64,000 nt of DNA from Mayamaea pseudoterrestris (lineage: Eukaryota > Bacillariophyta > Bacillariophyceae > Sellaphorales > Sellaphoraceae). The stretch spans positions 1,396,501-1,460,500 of the forward strand of contig BROI01000001.1 of the NCBI GenBank assembly GCA_027923505.1. Reading direction: 5' to 3'. The position numbers and the translations under genes were made by a program. Positions 29,267 through 39,609 of the stretch are shown here, in pieces. The notes under the pieces are model-generated. The model was not told where the DNA came from and did no database searches. It worked only from the letters and a program-made list of their open reading frames with translations. Each line of letters starts with the position of its first letter. The stretch's first letter is position 1.

Positions 29267-30360
29267 TAAACTTTGACCGTGGTTCCGTAATGGAGCAAGC
29301 GAGAACGAGGTCCATTACTTAACAGATATCCACGCTTTAGATGCCTCATTGTTCTGGATTAGAGAGATCGGAAAAGTAGAATCAATGTCATTGTGCCGGT
29401 AAACTGAGACGCTGCAGCCGACAGCCAGTCACTCGCTTAGCTTGCCGGCAGGGAGTCCGGTCACCGACATACCAATCGCTTTTGCTTCTTTTTGCAAAAG
29501 GCGAAACGCATCCATGTCAGAAATCATGGTTTGTCCAAGGATGGTTATTACTTGGATGGACATCCATCGAATAATGCGTTGCCTATTCGTCTTCCAATGT
29601 GCCGGTACTCCTCCTACCGGTAGATAAGGTTGCGTCTCGGATGCTGTGAGCAAGAAGCAAGACCGCCACAAGACCGAACGCACTCCAAAACCACATGAAA
29701 CTAATAAGCCCCCAGAATATTTCCCGCGTCACTGCTGCTCCAAAACTTAAGCCTCCTTTTCACGTTTGAAGGGCACGTCAAAGGTTTGACGCAAACTCTT
29801 CCCAAGCGTCAAACGGTTCCATCGAGTTTGCTACTGGTACTAATTAGCTAATGGAGCACACAAGTATTGTAATGCTGCACATGAAGCTAGGTTATACATG
29901 TATTGGTAGAGACCATTACTTTTTTTATGTCCAAAAGATTTTATTCGTGCTTCGGCGGGGCTGGAAAAGAAGAAACGGACTCGCGCGTTGCGTCGTGCGA
30001 GTCCCGGAACGATCTTGGCGACCGCGCCGGCGGCCTGCCGCGGCAGTTTTTAGTGCCGCTGCGAGTAACCGTCACTCGCTGAAAGCGACGATTGTTGGAG
30101 GAACCATGGCAAGTAGTGCAACAACGGCTGCAGCTGCTAATCACCTACCGGTATACTCTTCTTGCCAGCTCTTGACTAACCTATTGAAAGCCTGCTAGTC
30201 TAGTTTTGCTCGAATCTGATAGATTCGTGACTATTAGCTGATCGAGAGCTTCTAGCAAAGCCTTCAGGACCGCCCAAGTTTTCATCCGCACCGCAGAATA
30301 CATTATCGAACAGCCCTCGTCAACAATCCGCTACAGCAGCTAAAAAAACCTCCACAAACA
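29267..30360. other. spacer spanning the unit A/B junction
   Basis: 29267-29966 aligns with 36654-37347; 29967-30360 aligns with 22572-22959 and is the promoter of HID1 copy B. TACCGGTA sites lie at 29615-29622 and 30146-30153. A minus-strand frame (29429 leftward end) shares its stop with one at 36810 but has mostly amino-acid-changing differences, so I do not call it a gene. Confidence 0.5.
29941..29966 (-). pseudogene. 3' tail fragment of the D-lactate dehydrogenase gene at the duplication junction
   Basis: The minus-strand reading PAPPKHE plus stop equals the C-terminus of the dehydrogenase at 37321. The sequence then changes to unit-start DNA (AAAAGAAGAAACGG, as at 22570). It marks the exact junction of the 7.4-kb tandem duplication. 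Confidence 0.85.
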
Positions 30361-32909
30361 ATGGGTCAATCCGCTTCCAAAGTCAAATTCCGCGAATCCG
30401 TCAGCGCCTTGATTCAGGTCGACGTTTCCGCCGACGATGCCGACTTTTGGGACGAGCTTTGGAAGATTCCATCCTCGGCGGCCGAAGTCTTTGAGTTGCT
30501 TCCAGCCGCCAGCGCCCGCAAGCTGCGGGACGAAAAGTTTGACAATTTAGCGACGCTCTTTACGCAGGCAGTGGCGCAGCTATGTCAGATTGTGGAGACG
30601 CCGTATAGTATTTACTTTGATCAGGCGTTGAATTGTGTCAGAGTCTTGACGAGGATTCTGCCATTTCTGCTGGAAAAGGGTACGTAGAGAGAAGAGAAGA
30701 TGTTTATTCTTTGTAAAATCAAATGCTAATATATTCAATTCCCATTTTCCATTTCACTGCAGGAGACTTGGGAGAAGCCGACGAAAATGTAGAGCAGCTT
30801 TGCTGGGGAACGGGTGGACCCAATCCAACCGACGAGCGGATCGGTCTCATGATTGGCGGAAACGAACTAGGCACAAGCCAGCAGGCTCCTCCATCCGTCG
30901 CCAAGCATCGAGCAGCTCTGCTCAAGGAGCAGGAGGACGAATTGAACCATCGCAACGACAATGAGGATGAGCAGGAACCATTGGCACTGCTGGTGGTGCA
31001 TGCGGCCATGCACATGCTGTTTCTGCCGCAATTCACATGCGACTTTTACGAGGATGCGTCCATTTCCAAGGACCCCCGCGGCAAGAATGCCGTCAAGACG
31101 AAGCGGCGCGCGGAAGATCCAGCGGCAGCCAAGGATGATCGCGAACTAAAGGCGGAAGCTGGATTGCGCGAGCGCAAGGTGGACTGGGGCGTTTCACTTG
31201 ACGCGGTTCCGGCCAGCATTGTGTGGGCACCAGGCGCTGGCGTTGTGGCGGCGGATATGGGCTACGATGCCAGCACGCGCAAGTATGATAAGAATCGAGT
31301 AGAAGTGTTGCGACTCATGCTGGCGGCGTGCTGCGATCCACTCTTTAGTCCGGCGGACGAGTACAATCCGCTGGCGAGTCGATGGTTGGCGGTGGCAACC
31401 GCAGCGGATGCGCCGAATGCAATTTGTCTCTTTTACAGTTTATTGAATACCATTGTAACGTATGATACAAGGCATTTGCCCGTGGCGGCTGGGTTCTCGG
31501 AGGGACATCACGTGAAGCTTGTGGAACTCTCGGCGCAGGTGCTTTGCGTCTTGCTGGACTGCGGACTACCAGGCCATCCTGATCCAGTCGTTGATCAGAA
31601 CGAGTCGCCTTGCGTCGAGTTTGAAATTGCCTCCAAGGGTGGATTCAACATATTTCGGACACTGTTAGCGAGGATTGATACCAGCCGTGAACTGACCTTG
31701 ATTTACGAAGGGTTCGCCCGGTTATTGCGCAACGTGTACGAAGCCGAATCGACGTACATGGGCGGTGTCAAGTTGCAGTGCTTTCAAGAGTTGCTTGTGT
31801 TGTTTTGGAAGTTTTTGGAGGAGAATCCCCTTTTTATGAGTCACATTCTCACCAGGTGCAATGTGAATGATATTATAGTACCAATTTGTTTCCTCATGTA
31901 CAAGAGTCGACGCGACCCGGCGCAGATTGGATTGGTGCATATCTGCACGTTTGTACTCCTGAAGCTATCTGGTGAGCGCTCATTTGGAGTGTGCCTGAAC
32001 AAGCCTTTCAACGTCAAACTTCCGACGGACTTGCCTCTTTTTCACGGTTGTCATGCCGACTTGCTGACGATTACTTTGCACAAATTGGTTGTCAATGGTG
32101 CATACAAACTGGTGCCATTGTATTCGTGCTTTTTGACGATCATTGCCAACACGTCTCCGTACTGGAAGTCAATGAGTCTGGTCGCTGCAGTGAAGTTGGT
32201 TAATCTGTTTGAGCTATTTTCGTCGCCCAAGTTTCTCTACTCGGGCGAGTTTGCCTACCGTCACCTTGCACTATTATTGGAAGTCTTCAACAATATTGCT
32301 CAATATCAGTACCATGGGAATGCTCATCTTGTCTATGCGATTGTTCGACGAAAGGATGCGTTCGGACAGCTCGTTTCCTTGAGTTTGCAAAAGGCACAGG
32401 CGCAATGTCACAAGGTATACGGCGATCAAACCACGGTTGCAAGAGACGTTGACGCGCAGCCGGTGAGTTTGGATACAAAAGGCATTCCAAATTTGACGAA
32501 TATGCCTTCGGACGAAGACAACTCGCAATCGCAGTCGAGTAGTGTAATCGGAACACCCTTCCAACCGACCGCCGAGTGGCTTGAGGAACTGAAGGCAAAT
32601 CTACCTATGGAGACCGTGACCCGTCTCCTTCAGCACCTTGTTCCAGTGGTGGATGAAATTGTTGCGCGCAAAGCGGGTGTCGTGGACGAACAAGAGATTC
32701 TCAACGTACTCAACGAGATCACCATGGTTGGACTTTTGCCGGTGCCACACCCGATTGTCATTCGCAAGTACCAACCAAACCAATACACCGCATTGTGGTT
32801 CACGGCGTTCATGTGGGGCGTCATCTTTCTTCGTAATCAGTCATTGCCTCTGTTCGACGGACAGTGCATCGAGTTGTTTCAAGTGTCTGTGCAAGATGAA
32901 GAAGATTAG
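30361..32909 (+). CDS. HID1: HID1-like protein, copy B (one intron)
   Basis: Exons 30361-30679 and 30763-32909, with an 83-bp intron (GTACGT...CTGCAG) at the same codon as copy A but with an unrelated intron interior. 821 residues, almost identical to copy A, with the same myristoylation start and HID1 blocks. In exon 1, about a dozen base differences from copy A are all silent. Both copies look functional, so dosage or expression differences rather than new function are likely. Confidence 0.93.
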
Positions 32910-33303
32910 TCTAGACATGATTTTGTTCAACTTCATGTTTCGTCTACTACATGTTACTTTAATCATATTATTTATAGTTGAACCATAAGCCTACCCAATA
33001 GCTTCTCGAGTAAGCATGGAATGTGTGAACAGTAAACGCCAACGTTCCTAGAAAAATGGGCCTGGCGCCCCTTACCTGCATCTCGCTCGACAAACTCGGC
33101 GTTTCAAAGCACATTCTTTGTCGCCTCCCAAAGTTCAAGCAATATATGTCTTCGAGACAGTGGTAGTGGGCAACTCCATTATTTTCGGCCTTTGCAGGCC
33201 AAAATCGCTTTCGTCAAAGGGTTGCCGCGAATCCGCAATTAAAAGTTGTTCTCCCGCGGCAGAACTGCACCCAATCCAAACATAATATCAGAAGCGCTAG
33301 AAA
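32910..33303. other. spacer, HID1 copy B to LRAT-fold copy B
   Basis: 394 bp, the unit B counterpart of 25510-25914. It holds the 3' UTR and the promoter of the next gene. No gene seen. Confidence 0.4.
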
Positions 33304-34182
33304 ATGAATATTCATCCGGGCGACCATGTCTATCGTTGGGTGCGTTGCCACTCATGTGGGCACTACCAAACCTTGCAGCATCATCGTATCGTCTTGGATG
33401 TATACTTTGACTCCGCCATTCACGACTGGATGATTCTGACAGCCGACTTTGCCAAAGAGCGTCGGGCACAGTATCGTGCCTCTTCTGCGAACTTTTTAAA
33501 CCTTCCTGCGCAAGGAGATCGTCGCCCTGCAGCACGCAAATCGCTTGCGAGCGAGTGGACCAAGGTGACATACAACTCGCGCAACGTTGAAAAGATATTC
33601 ATTCAAAGCGGCTCCAGCACAACTGTTGCAAGCGACTCACCAGCACGAGTGCTACAGCGGGTCAATGTACTGCTCAAAAGCCATGCCAAGGTCTCCAACT
33701 CGTTTCGTAGTAGCTGCGAATGTCTATGCGTCTGGTGCAAGACGGGCATGTTCAAGACGCTGCAGGCTGCATCCTTTGCGCATATCATGCGACGGGAGCG
33801 CCTCGACACGTTAAAAGTGTTGGCCGGCGCCGCCGCCTTGATAGCCGCCACACAGTTTGTGTTTTGGCAGTGCATTGGAAGCGACGTTGAAGCGTCCGTT
33901 GACGTGAACTTTCCAGCGCTAGTGGCAGCCTCGGAGGTCAGTGAAATGGCAATCAAGGCAGTCTTGTTCCGCGGGATTGTGATTGTCACAAAGGATTGGG
34001 AAGCACCAGCCATGGAGAAGAAAGTTGATGCTCAGTCGATGAAGCCGGCAAGAAGAAGACGCAACAGGTCGCATCGGTCGAATTGTCGGCATTTGACAGC
34101 AAAGCAGGAGCGTAAGCGTAATGAAACTGTGCGAGTTCGAAGAAAAATTTTACAGCCGGCACCAATTCGTCGTTTAGTATAA
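33304..34182 (+). CDS. LRAT-fold (NC domain) membrane-anchored protein, copy B
   Basis: 292 residues. The N-terminal domain has the order of lecithin:retinol acyltransferase/HRASLS (NlpC/P60-like) enzymes: PGDHVYRW (5-12), HHRIVLD with catalytic-type His26/27, and SSCECLCVWCKTG, where Cys138 followed by Glu fits the family N-C-E-H-F site in altered form. A membrane segment (about 168-190, LAGAAALIAATQFVFW) and a basic tail (RRRRNRSHRSN...PIRRLV) follow. Relatives transfer acyl groups between phospholipids and retinol or other acceptors through a thioester on the Cys; activity here is inferred. Copy B is the intact version. It has diverged from copy A at many residues, unlike the flanking HID1. 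Confidence 0.78.
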   Translation: MNIHPGDHVYRWVRCHSCGHYQTLQHHRIVLDVYFDSAIHDWMILTADFAKERRAQYRASSANFLNLPAQGDRRPAARKSLASEWTKVTYNSRNVEKIFIQSGSSTTVASDSPARVLQRVNVLLKSHAKVSNSFRSSCECLCVWCKTGMFKTLQAASFAHIMRRERLDTLKVLAGAAALIAATQFVFWQCIGSDVEASVDVNFPALVAASEVSEMAIKAVLFRGIVIVTKDWEAPAMEKKVDAQSMKPARRRRNRSHRSNCRHLTAKQERKRNETVRVRRKILQPAPIRRLV

Positions 34183-35058
34183 AGTTGTGAGAAAAGGTAG
34201 TGCATTTCCTTGTTTTCGCTGTAGACAAAGAGTTGTCCACCTCTCCCTCGGCTCTATTTCCGTCACGCGTCACGCTGCGTTTGTTCGTTTCCAGCGTTTC
34301 GTCAAGCTCTTAGCAATATTATCCTGCTGTATAAATCAACAGCACATCATGATCCTATTCTTCTTGAAAAAGGCCCGCCGCGATCAGCCTTTGCATTGGT
34401 TCCAATTGTTGTCTGCTTTTTGTGACGACGAGACATCGAGTCAATACCAATGGTCAATGCGATAGATGCATAGCCTGCCAACGAAATCATTCGCCAAAAT
34501 TCAACGACCAGACGAATCTGCTTGCATATTTTGATGAACTTATGAGGAAGACTTGAACGTTCATCGGCCCATCAAGTGCCATGGTATGATTGCGGAGCGA
34601 GCTGCTCGTGTGTCATGTTGTTGGCGAATTTTCGTTTCAATCGTGTCACGCTTGTCGACAAGCACTCATTTCGCTAGCTCTTCCGTGCTATTTTGACTTG
34701 ATAGTCCAAATCGACTGGTCTTGAGCTGAAAGTAATATAGTTAATTACAGCAGTACAGAGTCTCTGCACATAATAGAGGAAAGTCATAGAACTTATGATG
34801 CATCAAAGTCGCGACATGATTGACACCACACTTTGTGAAGGTTTGAGTAGTATTCGCAAATGTAGCCAAACTCTGCTCATCGTCGCGCAGTTGTCTCTTG
34901 ACCAATGATTCTATTCGCTCGCAGAACCGCGGAGTATACACGAATGGAGTAAACTGACTCAATTGTATAGCCCTCACCGAAGGGCAATGATTCACAGCTG
35001 AAATGGAGTGTACGCATCAGTAGTACTCAATTACCTTGTTGGCGTCGGCGTGACGCCC
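34183..35058. other. spacer downstream of LRAT-fold copy B
   Basis: Counterpart of 26774-27671 with many indels. No gene supported. Confidence 0.4.
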
Positions 35059-35337
35059 ATGACATCACAACTATTTATCAAAAGCTCGAAGTTGTTTTTG
35101 GGCAATAGCGGAAAAATCGTGCCATTTTATCAGAAGCTGCGCCTTCGCGTTCCCTTTTCACTGTCATCGATCAAACATGACATGCCATGCACCCACACGA
35201 TTTGTACTCGCTCCACGGGCCGATCAACAAGACGAAAGCACGGCCGCGATACCGAAGCCATACTCCTCCATCCACTCACAACCAACACTATTGCCTACCC
35301 AGAAGCACCATTATACCGGCAATTTGAAAGCAAATGA
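35059..35337 (+). CDS. possible upstream ORF overlapping the HA-domain gene by ATGA, copy B
   Basis: 92 codons, same start, length and ATGA overlap as the frame at 27672-27950. The core, identical in both units, is about 155 bp long. See copy A for the doubt whether this is protein or leader. Confidence 0.3.
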   Translation: MTSQLFIKSSKLFLGNSGKIVPFYQKLRLRVPFSLSSIKHDMPCTHTICTRSTGRSTRRKHGRDTEAILLHPLTTNTIAYPEAPLYRQFESK

Positions 35338-36653
35338 GTAACTCACAGCTTCCTTGTGAAGATTTAGATGCGCATGTCATGCGAAAAGGCACCTTTAGAT
35401 CGCCGCTGCAGAGTCCGGAAAGTCCAGAAGGAAAGGAAGCAGAGATGCAAAACTCTGCGAGCTCGAGCAACGACGAGTCGAAAGGTGCTGGCTCCTTGAG
35501 TGAGCAGCAAGAATCTATCAATCCAACTGCAATGCCTTCTCATAGTGCCGTTCCAAGTCATATGCCAAGTATTGTTGAGCAAGGTGCATCGAGCACTGCT
35601 GTTGCGGAGGAGCCTGCCATTGTTGACTCGTCTGATGCGCGATATGAAAACATGATCCAGGGTCTCATTGATTTTCAGCGTCTGCACAACTCGCTTCAGA
35701 TTCCTCGAGGTTATCGTTGGAACAATCGCAATCTTTACGAGTTTTGCAGAAACCAACGAAAGCATTACCTGAATGGCTTGCGAGGCAAGACACCGGCGCT
35801 TCTTCCGAAACGTATCGCACGACTCAGATCGATTGGGTTTGAGCTTGATCCAACGGGAGTACAGGGACATAATGATGCGTTTGATGATCGTCGCTGGGCA
35901 GTCATGTTCCAAGGCTTGCATGAGTTTTACGCCAAGCATGGACCAGGAACAATCGTTCCGACTGGCTATCTTTGTGACAATAAGAGCTTGCATGATTGGT
36001 GTCGCCATCAGCGCAAACAATACTCCACCATTGTAGACGAAAAACCTGTATTATCGGCCGAGCGAATCAAGCGTCTCCGGTCCATCGGGTTTGATCTGGA
36101 CCCGACCAACCGGCGTCAGGACAGTCGATCAGAAAGTGAGCGCTGGGAATCAATGTTTCAGGCTCTGCTAGAGTTTCGTAAACAGTTTAATTCATTTTCA
36201 ATACCTGAAGGCTACATGCACGACGGTCGGTCGCTGTTTAGCTGGATTCAGAACCAACGCCGCTTGTATACAAATCATTTGAAGCATCACTCCCCGGCCC
36301 TGCTGCCGGAGAGAGCCATGCGTCTTGAAGCCATTGGATTCGATTTGATGCCTCGTCGATCTAGTACGAATTCTCCGAGCTTGAAACGCAAGAGTAGCAA
36401 TGATTCGTCCGAGTGTGGTGACGCTGCAGAAGGCGTAGAACACGCCGTACCGAAACATCCAGCTTGGTCTGGTCAGTCGACACCTGGAGCCGTCGCACAG
36501 ACGTATCCGTCACATTTGCGTCCAAATCCCTTACATGTGACTCCTGCATGGGTCTTGCCACTTGTGAATGCCACAATCGCCAAGTACCAAGCCATGTCGC
36601 TGGAGGAGCGACTGCAGATTGTCAAGGCCTTCGACAAGAGCTTGCACCTTTAG
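35334..36653 (+). CDS. three-repeat helicase-associated (HA) domain protein, copy B
   Basis: 439 residues with the same three HA repeats as copy A. Most amino-acid changes fall in the disordered N-terminus (for example EAVSPAAMASQ against ESINPTAMPSH); the repeats differ at only a few places (Gln/Leu, Thr/Ala, Ser/Pro, Gly/Glu, Gly-Ser/Asn-Ser). Length and start are conserved. Both copies look functional. Confidence 0.88.
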   Translation: MSNSQLPCEDLDAHVMRKGTFRSPLQSPESPEGKEAEMQNSASSSNDESKGAGSLSEQQESINPTAMPSHSAVPSHMPSIVEQGASSTAVAEEPAIVDSSDARYENMIQGLIDFQRLHNSLQIPRGYRWNNRNLYEFCRNQRKHYLNGLRGKTPALLPKRIARLRSIGFELDPTGVQGHNDAFDDRRWAVMFQGLHEFYAKHGPGTIVPTGYLCDNKSLHDWCRHQRKQYSTIVDEKPVLSAERIKRLRSIGFDLDPTNRRQDSRSESERWESMFQALLEFRKQFNSFSIPEGYMHDGRSLFSWIQNQRRLYTNHLKHHSPALLPERAMRLEAIGFDLMPRRSSTNSPSLKRKSSNDSSECGDAAEGVEHAVPKHPAWSGQSTPGAVAQTYPSHLRPNPLHVTPAWVLPLVNATIAKYQAMSLEERLQIVKAFDKSLHL

Positions 36654-37320
36654 TAAACTTCAACCGTGGTTCCGTAGTGGAGCAAGCGAGAACGAGGCGA
36701 GCATACTTTACAGCTATCCGCGTTTTAGATGCTTACTGATTTTGACTATAGAAATTGGAAAAGTAGAACCAATGGCATTGTAGACCGAGACGCTACAGCC
36801 GGCAGCCAGTCAGTCCATTAGCTTGCCGGCAGTGAGTCCGCTCACCGTGCCCATCGCTCCTGCTAAGTTTCGCAAGGGGCGAAATGCATCAATATCAGAA
36901 AGCAATGGATTGCCCATGATGTTTATTATTTGGATGGACATCCATCGAATAATGCTTTGTCTATTCGTCTTCCAATGTGCCGGTACTCCTACATACCGGT
37001 AGATATGATTGCGTCTCGGATGCTGTGAGCAAGAAGCAAGACCGCCACAAGACCGAACGCACTCGATAAACAATTCAAACGATTAAGCCCCCAGAATATT
37101 TGCCGCGTCACTGCAGCTCCTGCTTTTAAGCCTCCTGTTCACGTTTGAAGGGCACATCAAAGGTTTGACGCAAACTCTTCCCGTGTCAATCGGTTCCATC
37201 GAGTTTCCTAGTTCTTGTACTACTTAGCTAACGGAGCACACAAGTATCGTTATGCTGCACATGAAGCTAAGTTATATTTGTATTGGTAGAGACCATTACT
37301 CTATTCATATAGAAAGGGTT
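36654..37320. other. convergent spacer, HA-domain copy B to dehydrogenase
   Basis: 667 bp with a TACCGGTA site (36994-37001). It aligns with 29267-29940. No supported gene. Confidence 0.45.
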
Positions 37321-39129
37321 TCATTCATGCTTCGGCGGGGCTGGAATGCAATTGTTTGGATGGTCCATCATGCGCTTTCCCTCCTGAAAGTCCACGATGT
37401 TTTCAATCGTTGTGCTGACAATCTTATCGACCGCCTCCTTCGTAAAAAAGGCTTGATGGGCAGTCAGTATGACATTGTGTTCGCCCAACAGCGCCCTCAA
37501 GTCTGGATCTTCAATCTGATCCGCGGACCAGTCTTGGAAAAAGTAGTCGGTCTCATTCTCGTAAACATCCATACCCGCGCCACTGATAATTCCTTCGTTG
37601 AGTCCCTGCAAGAGTGCCTTGGTATCCACCAATGCGCCGCGCGAAGTGTTGATGATTGTGACGCCTCGTTTCAACTTGTGCAGCATGTCCTTGTTGATTG
37701 TGTGCTTTGTCGCATCCAGCAATGGCATCATGAGAAATATGACATCCGACTGTGCGTATAGCTCGTCCTGTTCCACGTAGACACCGCCTTTGGCCACAAC
37801 GTTTTCGTTTTCTGAAAGGTCGTAGCAAAGTAGCTTGACGCCAAAGCCGGCCAGAATGTTGCAGAGAATCTCGCCAATTCTGTAAAAATACGATGAAATG
37901 GTTAGCCGACAGAAGATTATGGTTCCTCGGAGCTGTAATCAACGACCAATCCTTTCCTCCACTAATTCCGAACAGAGATGATTTGCTCACATACATGAAC
38001 ACGTGAACGCTACAACATTTTCAAAACGTCAAAACACTCATTATTTAACCCACCTTCCCGTTCCCATGACACCAATCGTCTTGCCATGCACGTCAAACCC
38101 AAGCAGACCCTTGTCCAGCGTAAAGTTTGCCATTTTGACGCGATTATTCGCCTTGGTAATCTTGCGGTTCACCGCCATTAGTAAACAAATGGCCATTTCC
38201 GCCACTGCATACGGACTATACGCCGGCACACGCGCCACTGTGATATTGTAGGCGCGCGCCGCTTTAATGTCGATCCGATCGAAGCCAGCCGCGCGCTGGG
38301 CAATCATTTGCACGCCAACCCGCGACAACGTCCTCATGACATGTTCATCGGCAGTGTCATTGACAAAGGTACAGACAACGTCAAAACCAGCCGCCTGAAT
38401 GGCAGTCTTGCTTCCGAGACGCTCCGAGGTATACTCCATGTCAATGTGAACGTCGGAACTCTCGTTGAACTGCTCCAGCGCCGGCTTGAAGCCTTGCACC
38501 ACCCACGAGGTGGCGTCGTAGCAAAGGACGCGAATTTTGTTGGATGACTTGGACGACTTGCCCATTTTGCTGCTACTTCCACGCAACTTATCCATGAGCG
38601 ACTTCAATGACTTGGTTCCGGATCGCAACTCGCGCGACATGCAGCTCATGAATTCCAGCGCAAATTTTTGATTGGACGACACCAACTGGCGAAAGGCTTG
38701 ACCCTGCACCAGAAACACCGTGACGGGTCCGCGCGCACTAGCCGTGGCGTAGACGCGGTGTCCCTGCTCCATGGTGTGCAGCAAGCCGGAGACGCGGCCG
38801 CGCCCTTGGATTTCGTCAATCAACACCGAGTTTTGTGTAATCTTGCGACTCGCCTCGTTGGGGTTCCCCTGCTTGATGCTGGTCAGCAGGTCGAGCTTGT
38901 CTGTGGAGGCGCTCACACTCAACTTGGTGCGGGCCAGTGTTCCTTCCTCGAGTATCAAAAAGTGCGACAGCTCCGTTCCTTCCTCCATGAACAAGTGTCC
39001 GTCTTCGGTGGACAGTGGTTCCATGAGCTTGGCAATGGCATCCTTGAATTCCGAACTGCAGGATCCAAACCATGTCGTGTCGTTGAGTAGCTCGAGGGCA
39101 CGCTTATGCTGCTCGTCATCCTTGGGCAT
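37321..39129 (-). CDS. D-lactate dehydrogenase fused to an N-terminal cNMP-binding-like domain (one intron)
   Basis: Exon 1 38054-39129 and exon 2 37321-37879 (174-bp GT-AG intron) give 544 residues. The start is the ATG at 39129. Residues about 15-205 resemble a cyclic-nucleotide-binding (CRP-like) beta-barrel: EDGHLFMEEGTELSHFLILEEGTL, then a long insert and VTVFLVQGQAFRQL. Residues about 215-544 are a D-2-hydroxyacid dehydrogenase of the D-lactate type: RAAGFDRIDI, the NAD fold GTGRIG (its Arg codon is split by the intron), NTSRGALVD with the catalytic Arg, MDVYENE with Glu, and TAHQAFFTKEA with His. It reduces pyruvate to D-lactate or the reverse. Whether the barrel binds a cyclic nucleotide is open: the classic phosphate-binding FGE...R.A block is not obvious. 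Confidence 0.9.
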
Positions 39130-39609
39130 GGCTCCTGGTGAAACTACTCGATACAATGCAATGTAGATGCTTTTGAATAGTTAGATTAAAAACAAGACAA
39201 TATAATGTGTAAGATTGAGACGGCAGCATCAATGATGAACGAATGATCCATCATGAATCTTGTTCGTTTCTTCCACAGCAACAGCAACTGCTGCAAAATA
39301 TGCACAGCTCATTGGATCAACCGACAATAACTGTACCTTTACTGTCTCCTTTCTTTCCTTGCTTTATTGTCTATGCAATGCTTGTCTTTCGTCGTCGTCG
39401 CTTGGCTGCCTTCTCGTCCTGCCGATGCCGAGCGAATCCATTTCGGATTTCCTGCCGCGCTGGCGCGGTGGAAACGAGAAGCCGCGATGCGACATAATGA
39501 CGTTTTGACTGATATCTTGGAGTTTTCCACCGACTAAACAGTCCATGGAACGACGACGCTGAATCAAGACGAGCAGACGAGGCAACGACTACTCAACTAT
39601 ACATAATCA
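39130..39609. other. divergent promoter region, dehydrogenase to SGNH-like gene
   Basis: 480 bp. Open plus-strand frames here (39243-39508) give no recognisable protein. No clear motif. Confidence 0.4.

Larger units (their letters stand above)
22570..29966. repeat. older tandem duplication unit A (about 7.4 kb)
   Basis: Carries HID1, an LRAT-fold gene and a helicase-associated-domain gene in the same order and strand as unit B. The right end is the final codons of the D-lactate dehydrogenase gene (29941-29966), fused to the start of unit B. Spacers have diverged with many indels, and coding parts by a few percent, so it is clearly older than the 5.3-kb duplication. Confidence 0.9.
29967..37347. 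repeat. older tandem duplication unit B (about 7.4 kb)
   Basis: Second unit of the older duplication, same gene order as unit A. Here the right end runs into the complete dehydrogenase gene, so the right-hand unit keeps the ancestral flank. Confidence 0.9.

Noticed and set aside
29429-37073. Small minus-strand frames in both units ending AGKLSE and AGKLMD (29429-29683 and 36810-37073), with shared HWKTNRQ.IIRWMSIQ
   Set aside because: They share a stop and some peptide, but most differences change the amino acid and a non-triplet indel breaks the upstream part. This fits neutral drift of duplicated spacer.
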